Notes under the pieces: generated by a model
The model's input: only the letters and a program-made list of their open reading frames with translations
What the model was told of the DNA's origin: nothing
Databases searched by the model: none
Position numbers and translations under genes: made by a program
Assembly: GCA_023390775.1 (NCBI GenBank)
Contig: JAEWCF010000082.1
Location: 1 to 23,120 of the forward strand
Source: Bacteroidota bacterium
GTDB taxonomy: Bacteria > Bacteroidota > Bacteroidia > Flavobacteriales > Flavobacteriaceae
Length of the DNA stretch: 23,120 bases
Direction of reading: 5' to 3'
Shown: in pieces, positions 7,071-13,096 of the stretch
How positions within the stretch are numbered: the stretch's first letter is position 1
How the letters are laid out: each line of letters begins with the position of its first letter

Positions 7071-8198
7071 ATGAAAACACATTTCTTCAAAGCACTCATT
7101 TTATCAATCGGAATCTTCGCCGCGGGATGCTCCTCAGAGGAGAGCAACGGCGGTGCCAACGTGCCCAACCTCGAGGGATCGGTACTTCAGGGCAACATCA
7201 CAACCGATCTCAATGTGCCTGCAGGCAATTACAACCTTAAAGGGGTCGTCGTCGTCAAAAGCGGCGCAACGCTCACGATCCAGGAAGGAACCACATTTAC
7301 GGTGTCAATTGCAGATCAGGCCCTTGGGAACAACTATTTGCAAATTGAACAGGGCGCAAAGATCATCGCAAACGGAACTTCAACCCAGCCCATCGTATTT
7401 ACTGCCGAGTCGGCAACGATTGGCGCCTGGGGCGGAATCATCATGAACGGCCGTGCCAAAATCAATGTGGCGGGCGGGACTGAAATTGCCGAGGCAGGGG
7501 GCCTTATTTACGGTGGAAACGACGATGCCGACAGTTCCGGTTCCCTTAAATATGTCAGGGTCGAATACGCGGGAGCGGCCATCACCGGCGGAACGGGCGA
7601 ATACAACGCGTTTTCCTTCTTTGGCGTCGGATCGGGGACAACGCTTGAAAACCTCCAGGCATACAAGGGCGCTGATGACGGTTTCGAGTTCTTCGGCGGA
7701 CGCGTTTCGGGGACCAACCTGGCGGCATTTGGATGCGAAGATGACAGCATCGACTGGGACCGCGGATTTACCGGCAACCTGAACAACATCTGGATCATTC
7801 AGCCTTCAAACGGTGACTTTGCGTTTGAATGTTCCAACCTTCCCGTTGAATTCAACAACATCCCGAGGTCAAACCCGACAGTCAGCAACGTCACGATCAC
7901 GGGATCGGGCAACGCGGCAAAAGCTGCATTCAACTTCAAGGAAGGCACGGCCGCGACGATCAGCAATGTGGTCGCAACGGGTGTCGGCTACGGAGTCGAT
8001 CTTCGGAACCAACTGACGCAATTCCAGGATGGGTCGCTAAAAGTCAACAACGCGAACATCACTTTTATAACTGCGCTGACCAAAAACGGCATTACAGGCG
8101 ATACCACCAACATCGATGCACTCGTGACGGTAAACGCATCGGCCTCCGGCGCAAACACGGCCCCGTTCAACAGCGGAAGCTGGTTGCGCGCGCTTTAA
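7071..8198 (+). CDS. Lipoprotein with beta-helix-like body, unknown function
   Basis: The 375-residue protein has a lipoprotein signal peptide with lipobox FAAGC; Cys20 is the likely lipidated residue, followed by a short acidic, Ser/Gly-rich linker. The body has repeated valine/glycine-rich strands (for example GVVVVKSGATLTIQEGTTF) suggesting a parallel beta-helix. Two acidic-aromatic motifs stand out, DDGFEFFGG (202-210) and EDDSIDWDRGF (223-233), which could form a metal or ligand site. I recall similar proteins across Bacteroidota, without an established role. It has its own phased-repeat promoter like that of the receptor upstream and a strong terminator at its 3' end. It may be a surface partner of the receptor; that is inference from shared control, not from homology. 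Confidence 0.85.
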   Translation: MKTHFFKALILSIGIFAAGCSSEESNGGANVPNLEGSVLQGNITTDLNVPAGNYNLKGVVVVKSGATLTIQEGTTFTVSIADQALGNNYLQIEQGAKIIANGTSTQPIVFTAESATIGAWGGIIMNGRAKINVAGGTEIAEAGGLIYGGNDDADSSGSLKYVRVEYAGAAITGGTGEYNAFSFFGVGSGTTLENLQAYKGADDGFEFFGGRVSGTNLAAFGCEDDSIDWDRGFTGNLNNIWIIQPSNGDFAFECSNLPVEFNNIPRSNPTVSNVTITGSGNAAKAAFNFKEGTAATISNVVATGVGYGVDLRNQLTQFQDGSLKVNNANITFITALTKNGITGDTTNIDALVTVNASASGANTAPFNSGSWLRAL

Positions 8199-8217
8199 AT
8201 CATTAAATGCACATGTT

Positions 8218-8248
8218 AACGCCCTTTTTTAAAGAGGGCGTTTTTTTT
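8218..8248 (+). terminator. Rho-independent terminator of the lipoprotein gene
   Basis: AACGCCCT (8218-8225) and AGGGCGTT (8235-8242) form a perfect 8-bp stem with a 9-nt loop, followed by an uninterrupted T-run to 8248. It starts 19 bp after the lipoprotein stop codon. Confidence 0.9.
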
Positions 8249-8253
8249 GGCTT

Positions 8254-8261
8254 TATCTTTG
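8254..8261 (+). promoter_or_regulatory. -7 element for the small sorting-domain gene
   Basis: TATCTTTG matches TAnnTTTG perfectly and lies directly after the T-run of the preceding terminator. The -33 region would fall inside the terminator stem and has no TTG at good spacing. The start codon is 40 bp downstream. A six-codon ORF (8284-8304, MDKFRR) in the leader ends in an ATGA overlap with the gene's start codon. Confidence 0.5.
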
Positions 8262-8300
8262 CAAAACAGTTTGTAATTTTACAATGGATAAGTTTAGGCG

Positions 8301-8615
8301 ATGATAAAAAAATACTTGATTTTCTTTCTTTTTGCGATGATGACCGGGGTGCTTTCGGCCCAGGAGGGAAAATCTTTGGGGCAATCCGACGGACTTTCCT
8401 TTTACCCGAATCCCGTTAGCAACGGAAAGATTTACATAAGCTCAAAGTCAACGCTGGAAAAAGATATTACGATCTTCGATGTATTGGGGAAAGTGGTTTT
8501 GCACGCGGTGGTGAATGCCCGGGAATTGAATATTTCGTCGCTTCCACCGGGCGTGTATATCATTAAAATTCGGGAAGACGAGACGACTGCGACGCGAAAG
8601 CTCATCGTAAAATAG
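8301..8615 (+). CDS. Minimal type IX sorting-domain protein (signal peptide plus CTD only)
   Basis: The 104-residue product has a signal peptide (residues 1-20, cleavage near VLSA|QEG), a linker of about 10 residues, and then a complete type A type IX C-terminal sorting domain: LSFYPNPVSNG, ITIFDVLGKVV, LPPGVYIIKI and TATRKLIVK. No cargo domain lies between them. Its CTD closely resembles that of the gene immediately downstream (DVLGKVVL and TATRKL are shared), so it may be a remnant of a larger secreted protein, a tandem duplicate that lost its cargo, or a small surface-anchored protein in its own right. The frame is intact, and there is a good -7 element and a terminator upstream. Confidence 0.85.
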   Translation: MIKKYLIFFLFAMMTGVLSAQEGKSLGQSDGLSFYPNPVSNGKIYISSKSTLEKDITIFDVLGKVVLHAVVNARELNISSLPPGVYIIKIREDETTATRKLIVK

Positions 8616-8660
8616 GTTTTCGCTATAGTGTTAACCATTTTTTTATATTGCAATTGCTGA

Positions 8661-8687
8661 TTGGACAGGATTAACTTCCTACATTTG
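8661..8687 (+). promoter_or_regulatory. Promoter for the 297-residue secreted protein
   Basis: TACATTTG (8680-8687) matches TAnnTTTG perfectly, 21 bp before the ATG. A TTG at 8661-8663 is 16 bp upstream, slightly short for the -33 element. Confidence 0.55.
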
Positions 8688-8708
8688 CCTTAAATTTAAA
8701 TTTCTGAC

Positions 8709-9602
8709 ATGAAAAAATTCTACGCTTTCTTATGCCTTTCGATCACCGGTCTGACATTTGCGCAGACTCCCGTTCTCACGGGGATCATGGATGGCGATTG
8801 TTCCGGAGGTAACCCGAAGGTTTTGGAAATCTACGCCAACGGAACCGTAAACTTTGCCGATTATTCACTGGAAAACCAGACCAATGCCGCAACAACCTGG
8901 GGCAATACGCTGAGCCTGGCTCCCCTGCAAACAAGGACAAACTCATTTGTCTATGTTGTTTACGGCGATCCCGCTGTAGTTGGGCCGATCTTCGCTGCCG
9001 AATTTCCGGAAATTCCGTCGTCTGACGTTTTCATCACCGGAACTTCGCCTACAACCTTGAATATCAACGGTGACGACCGCGTCCGCATTATCAATTCTTC
9101 CACACTGGCCGTAATTGACCAGTATGGTGCCGAAGGTGTAGACGGGAGCGGTACTGCCTGGGAATATTTGGATTCATGGGCAAAGCGCAACAATGGTACA
9201 GGTCCTGACGGAGCTACCTTTGTTCCGACAAATTGGACTTACGGAGGTGTTGACAACAGCACGACGACTCCAAACGGAGCCCTGAACGGCCTTGGCGTGT
9301 GCCAGCAGGCTGCTGCATTCACGACAGTTGTTCCTTTCGGCGACTACTCGCTGGGGACTGCCCGTAACGACATTTCAGGCCTTTCGCTTTACCCGAACCC
9401 GGTATTGAACGGCAACTTGTACATCACGACTTCGAACAACAACACCAAATCGGTCGTAATTTATGACGTTCTTGGAAAAGTTGTCCTGAAGACCGTTGTA
9501 AACGAGCAACCCGTAAACGTGAGCAACCTCAACGGCGGCGTTTATGTTGTGAAAGTTACCGAGGACGGCAAGACTGCCACCCGCAAGCTTGTCATCAGGT
9601 AA
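8709..9602 (+). CDS. Secreted type IX sorting-domain protein, lamin-tail-like N-terminal domain
   Basis: The 297-residue protein has a signal peptide (about 1-18, TFA|Q), a central region of about 200 residues beginning VLTGIMDGDCSGGNPKVLEI and containing YSLENQTNAATTW and DDRVRIINSS, and a C-terminal type A sorting domain (LSLYPNPVLNG, VVIYDVLGKVV, GGVYVVKV, TATRKLVIR). The central region resembles lamin-tail-like (LTD-like) modules seen in secreted Bacteroidota proteins, in which strands follow a K-x-L/V-E-I-Y start; this is a pattern judgement. It would be exported by Sec and then type IX secretion to the surface or medium. No catalytic motif was recognised. A strong terminator follows. 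Confidence 0.85.
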   Translation: MKKFYAFLCLSITGLTFAQTPVLTGIMDGDCSGGNPKVLEIYANGTVNFADYSLENQTNAATTWGNTLSLAPLQTRTNSFVYVVYGDPAVVGPIFAAEFPEIPSSDVFITGTSPTTLNINGDDRVRIINSSTLAVIDQYGAEGVDGSGTAWEYLDSWAKRNNGTGPDGATFVPTNWTYGGVDNSTTTPNGALNGLGVCQQAAAFTTVVPFGDYSLGTARNDISGLSLYPNPVLNGNLYITTSNNNTKSVVIYDVLGKVVLKTVVNEQPVNVSNLNGGVYVVKVTEDGKTATRKLVIR

Positions 9603-9613
9603 GTTTAAAAATT

Positions 9614-9621
9614 TAATTTTG
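9614..9621 (+). promoter_or_regulatory. -7 element for the LuxE-like gene, abutting a terminator stem
   Basis: TAATTTTG is a perfect TAnnTTTG and ends one base before the left arm of the terminator hairpin. A TTG at 9589-9591 is 22 bp upstream. The predicted start site would lie inside the left arm, so transcripts from here would lack the full hairpin, whereas read-through transcripts would form it. Confidence 0.5.
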
Positions 9622-9647
9622 AAAGCCCTGTTCGCGGGGCTTTTTTT
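9622..9647 (+). terminator. Rho-independent terminator
   Basis: AAAGCCC (9622-9628) and GGGCTTT (9637-9643) form a 7-bp stem with an 8-nt loop and a T-run to 9647. It ends the upstream sorting-domain gene only 3 bp before the start codon of the next gene. Confidence 0.85.
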
Positions 9648-9650
9648 ATT

Positions 9651-10631
9651 GTGGTAACAGCAGATCAGATCTTTTCAATTACCGATGGAAAACAGTTCGG
9701 GAAACTGGCGCTTAAGGCGTTCAGGCTTCACCATGCCGAAAATTCCGTATACCGAAAATTTTGCGACCATCTCTCGATCGATCCGGGACAGGTAAAATCG
9801 GTCGCGGACATTCCCTTCCTGCCGATTCAATTCTTCAAGACCGAAAACATCATCCTTCGCGGCCTTACTCCCGAGACCATTTTCACCAGCAGCGGCACGA
9901 CCGGGACGACGACGAGCCGTCATTTGGTTGCGGACACCGGCCTTTACAGGGAAAGCTTCCGGCGCGGGTTTGCCCGGTTTTATGGGGACATCTGCAATTA
10001 CTGCGTGCTTGCCTTGCTCCCTTCATACCTGGAACGTCAGGGTTCGTCGCTGGTCACGATGGCGGACGATATGATCGCAAAATCCGGGAATCCCGAAAGC
10101 GGGTTCCATCTCCACGATCTGGACCGGCTCGCCGACAAACTCCTTCGCCTGGACGCCGAAGGCCAAAATATTCTCTTGCTTGGTGTCACTTATGGACTGC
10201 TCGATTTGGCGGAAAAACGCGATTTCAAACTTTCCAACACCATTGTCATGGAAACGGGCGGCATGAAAGGCCAGCGCCGCGAGTTGGTTCGGGAGGAACT
10301 GCACGATATTTTAAAAACGGGCTTTGGGGTGTCGCAGATCCATTCAGAATACGGGATGACCGAACTCCTTTCACAGGCCTATTCCCTCGGGAACGGCCGT
10401 TTCGAGTGCCCGCCCTGGATGCAGGTTATGGCCCGCGATCCCGAAGACGCCTTATCTCCCATCGCCTACGGGCGCAACGGCGGATTGAATATAATTGATT
10501 TGGCCAACATCCACTCCTGCCCTTTCATCGCGACGCAGGATTTGGGCCGATGCCATTCCGATGGCACCTTCGAGGTCCTGGGCCGCTTTGACCATGCCGA
10601 CATCCGCGGTTGCAACCTGATGGCGCTTTAG
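9651..10631 (+). CDS. LuxE-like acyl-protein synthetase / adenylating-type protein, GTG start
   Basis: The 326-residue protein resembles the acyl-protein synthetase (LuxE) branch of the adenylate-forming superfamily. It has the phosphate-binding loop FTSSGTTG (78-85), a METGGMKG segment, and the adenylation-domain-like HSEYGMTELLSQAYS followed by a TQDLGR...GRFDHADIRG region near the C-terminus. At 326 residues it is shorter than full acyl-CoA synthetases (500 or more), as expected for LuxE-type proteins. Flavobacterial relatives start about M-x-x-A-(E/D)-x-I-F, which fits the GTG at 9651. It is expected to activate a carboxylic acid with ATP; the acid and acceptor are unknown. No lux-type reductase or transferase is nearby. 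Its stop overlaps the tyrS stop by 3 bp on the opposite strand. Confidence 0.82.
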   Translation: MVTADQIFSITDGKQFGKLALKAFRLHHAENSVYRKFCDHLSIDPGQVKSVADIPFLPIQFFKTENIILRGLTPETIFTSSGTTGTTTSRHLVADTGLYRESFRRGFARFYGDICNYCVLALLPSYLERQGSSLVTMADDMIAKSGNPESGFHLHDLDRLADKLLRLDAEGQNILLLGVTYGLLDLAEKRDFKLSNTIVMETGGMKGQRRELVREELHDILKTGFGVSQIHSEYGMTELLSQAYSLGNGRFECPPWMQVMARDPEDALSPIAYGRNGGLNIIDLANIHSCPFIATQDLGRCHSDGTFEVLGRFDHADIRGCNLMAL

Positions 10632-11929
10632 ACCGCCCGGACGATAAAGTAGTTTTTCTTCCCGCGTTGCAGCAGTACGAATTTGCCGTTGATAAGCGAT
10701 TCGGGCGTTACGGTAAAACCCTCATTCACCTTTTCCCTGTTGACCGAAATTGAATTCTCGGCCAAAGCACGGCGCGCCTCACCGTTGGATTTCATGAATT
10801 GCGTTTTCTCATTCAGCAGGTTGACGATGTCAATGCCGTTATCAAAATCGGTCCGGGAAACCGATGCCTGAGGTACACCCTCGAAGATTTCGAGAAATGT
10901 CGCCTCGCCGAGTTCCAACAGATCCTGCTGGCTGCTGTTTCCAAACAGGATGGCAGAAGCTTTCATTGCCCGGTCAAGTTCTTCGGCGCCGTGGACGAAC
11001 GCAGTGACTTCGGCGGCGAGCTTTTTTTGAAGTGTGCGCAGGTGCGGTGCCTGTTGGTGCTCCGTAATCAGGTTTTCGGTTTCCGCGCGGTCGAGAAATG
11101 TAAAGATCCTGATGTATTTTTCGGCGTCCGCATCGGTCGAATTGAGCCAGAATTGGTAGAATTTGTAAACCGATGTCTTATCGGCGTCCAGCCAGATATT
11201 CCCGCCTTCGGATTTCCCGAACTTGGAGCCGTCAGCCTTCGTTATGAGCGGCGTTGTGAGCGCGAAGGCCTTGGCATCGGTATTGGGATTCATCCTTCGG
11301 ACCAGTTCGGTACCCGTGGTGATATTGCCCCATTGATCGGAACCGCCCATCTGCAACATGCAATTGAAATGTTTGTGCAGATGGTAAAAGTCGTAGCCCT
11401 GGATCAACTGGTAGGTGAATTCGGTAAAGGACATGCCCTCGCCCACTTCGCCGGTCAACCGTTTTTTGACCGAGTCCTTCGCCATCATATAGTTGACCGT
11501 GATGCGCTTGCCCACGTCGCGCGCAAAATCAATAAACGAAAAGTCCTTCATCCAGTCGTAATTGTTGACCATGACCGGATCGTTCGCTCCGCCCTTTTCA
11601 AAATCGAGAAACCGCGAAAGCACGCGTTTGATCCCGGCGACATTTTTGGCCAGAATCTCTTCGGTGAGCAGGTTTCGCTCGTCCGATTTGCCCGAAGGAT
11701 CGCCGATCATGCCCGTCGCGCCCCCAACGAGTGCAACCGGACGATGCCCGAAGTTGCGCAGGTGGCAGAGCAGGATGATTTGCACCATGCTTCCGATATG
11801 CAACGAGTCGGCCGTTGGGTCGAAACCGATGTAAGCGGTCACGGGGCCGGCGGTCAGGAGCTCCTCGGTTCCCGGCATCGAATCGTGATACAGTCCGCGC
11901 CAGCGCAATTCCTCGACGAGATTTTTCAT
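10628..11929 (-). CDS. tyrS: Tyrosyl-tRNA synthetase
   Basis: The 433-residue protein is a complete bacterial-type class I tyrosyl-tRNA synthetase charging tRNA-Tyr in the cytoplasm. It has the HIGH-type motif HIGS (44-47), the tyrosine-binding regions YIGFDPTADSLH and QGYDFYHL, GGSDQWGNIT, and the KMSKS-type loop KFGKS (236-240). A C-terminal S4-like RNA-binding domain occupies roughly the last 80 residues (ALAENSISVNREKV through LLQRGKKNYFIV). It is monocistronic in this window, divergent from the SDR gene, with a good promoter immediately upstream. The 3' end converges on the LuxE-like gene with overlapping stop codons, so no separate terminator fits between them. Confidence 0.97.
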   Translation of the reverse strand: MKNLVEELRWRGLYHDSMPGTEELLTAGPVTAYIGFDPTADSLHIGSMVQIILLCHLRNFGHRPVALVGGATGMIGDPSGKSDERNLLTEEILAKNVAGIKRVLSRFLDFEKGGANDPVMVNNYDWMKDFSFIDFARDVGKRITVNYMMAKDSVKKRLTGEVGEGMSFTEFTYQLIQGYDFYHLHKHFNCMLQMGGSDQWGNITTGTELVRRMNPNTDAKAFALTTPLITKADGSKFGKSEGGNIWLDADKTSVYKFYQFWLNSTDADAEKYIRIFTFLDRAETENLITEHQQAPHLRTLQKKLAAEVTAFVHGAEELDRAMKASAILFGNSSQQDLLELGEATFLEIFEGVPQASVSRTDFDNGIDIVNLLNEKTQFMKSNGEARRALAENSISVNREKVNEGFTVTPESLINGKFVLLQRGKKNYFIVRAV

Positions 11930-11942
11930 AAAAAATTTTTGG

Positions 11943-11972
11943 CAAAGATAACCTCAAAACCGCAATGCGCAA
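11943..11972 (-). promoter_or_regulatory. Promoter for tyrS
   Basis: On the minus strand, TATCTTTG (plus coordinates 11943-11950) is a perfect -7 element, preceded at 19 bp by TTG (11970-11972). The start codon is 13 bp downstream of the -7 element. Confidence 0.65.
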
Positions 11973-12001
11973 CCCGGCAGGAAAATTCACGCCGGGCTTC
12001 G

Positions 12002-12009
12002 TAACTTTA
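12002..12009 (+). promoter_or_regulatory. Possible -7 element for the SDR gene
   Basis: TAACTTTA is one mismatch from TAnnTTTG and ends 4 bp before the ATG at 12014. No clear -33 element was found. If it is used, the mRNA would be leaderless or nearly so. Confidence 0.35.
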
Positions 12010-12013
12010 CGGC

Positions 12014-13018
12014 ATGATACTCCTCACCGGCGGAACCGGCCTTATAGGCGCACATCTTCTCCTTCACTTTACGTCGATGGGCAAAAGTATCAGGGCCCTT
12101 TACCGGACCGATGCCAGCCGCGAGAAGACCCGGCGCCTGTTTGGGCTTTACGGCCGTGATGATGCTTTCGGCCTTATCGAATGGCATCTGGCGGATATTA
12201 CCGACGTCCCCGCCCTTGAAAAGGCGATCGAAGGTTGCACACAGGTCTATCATTGTGCGGCGCTGATTTCTTTCGATCCCGGCGATGAGGAGCAATTGCG
12301 AAAGGTAAACATAGAAGGTACGGCCAACATCGTCAATCTCAGCCTGGCATTTGGGGTCAAAAAACTTTGCCACATCAGTTCGACCGCCGCACTTGGTGAC
12401 CTAAAGCCCGGAGAGGAGATGATTACCGAGGAAACCGAATGGAACCCGGAGAAACCGCATAATGATTATGCTATTTCAAAATACGGAGCCGAAATGGAGG
12501 TTTGGCGCGGTACCCAGGAAGGCCTGCGGGCAGTCGTAATCAATCCGGGCATCGTGCTGGGTCCGGGATTTTGGGATTGCGGCAGCGGAAAGATCTTTTC
12601 GGGCGTCGAAAGGGGGATGAACTATTACACGAGGGGAATCACGGGTTTTGTGGACGTGCGCGATGTGGCAAAACTTTGTTATGAGGCGATGCAACAGCCT
12701 TTGTCAGGGGAACGGTTTATCGCCATTTCTGAAAATTTGGAATATGGCCACGTGCTGTCGCGAATTGCCAAACGGATGGGCAAACCGGCACCATCGGTAT
12801 ACGCAACGCCGTTGATGACCTCGCTGCTGTGGCGGCTCGACTGGCTGAAGCACAAGCTTATCGGCGGTAAACGAAGGCTGTCCCGCCACGATTCCCATGC
12901 GCTGCATGACCGGTCGCGAATCTCGAATGACAGGGCCCGTTCGGTCTTTGACTTTGAATTCACTTCAGTGGACGATGCCATAAACCATGCGGTTACACTG
13001 GAGAGGAAAAATAATTGA
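12014..13018 (+). CDS. Extended SDR: NAD(P)-dependent epimerase/dehydratase-like protein
   Basis: The 334-residue protein has an N-terminal Rossmann fold with TGGTGLIG (5-12), the active-site serine/threonine region ISSTAALG (121-128), and the catalytic Tyr152-xxx-Lys156 pair (YAISK). Length and layout match extended short-chain dehydrogenases such as nucleotide-sugar epimerases, dihydroflavonol-reductase-like and 3-beta-HSD-like enzymes. NAD or NADP choice is not clear: the residue after the second strand is YRTDAS, without an obvious acidic NAD-binding residue, which mildly favours NADP. The substrate is unknown. It is divergent from tyrS and is followed after 78 bp by the metalloprotease gene on the same strand. 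Confidence 0.85.
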   Translation: MILLTGGTGLIGAHLLLHFTSMGKSIRALYRTDASREKTRRLFGLYGRDDAFGLIEWHLADITDVPALEKAIEGCTQVYHCAALISFDPGDEEQLRKVNIEGTANIVNLSLAFGVKKLCHISSTAALGDLKPGEEMITEETEWNPEKPHNDYAISKYGAEMEVWRGTQEGLRAVVINPGIVLGPGFWDCGSGKIFSGVERGMNYYTRGITGFVDVRDVAKLCYEAMQQPLSGERFIAISENLEYGHVLSRIAKRMGKPAPSVYATPLMTSLLWRLDWLKHKLIGGKRRLSRHDSHALHDRSRISNDRARSVFDFEFTSVDDAINHAVTLERKNN

Positions 13019-13034
13019 CGCTTTTTTTCGACAG

Positions 13035-13067
13035 TTGGCGTGCAGATTAAACTTATTCCTATTTTAG
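13035..13067 (+). promoter_or_regulatory. Weak candidate promoter for the metalloprotease
   Basis: TTG (13035-13037) and TATTTTAG (13060-13067, one mismatch from TAnnTTTG) are 22 bp apart, with the ATG 29 bp downstream. The spacing is long, so the call is tentative. Confidence 0.3.
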
Positions 13068-13096
13068 CGCGCTTAAAATCAACCTTTAATATTATA

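Noticed and set aside
10799..12004. 401-codon open frame antisense to tyrS
   Set aside because: It mirrors a well-conserved tyrosyl-tRNA synthetase and has no motifs of its own.
13040..13096. Upstream GTG start for the metalloprotease
   Set aside because: It would add 19 residues before a canonical signal peptide that begins at the ATG at 13097.
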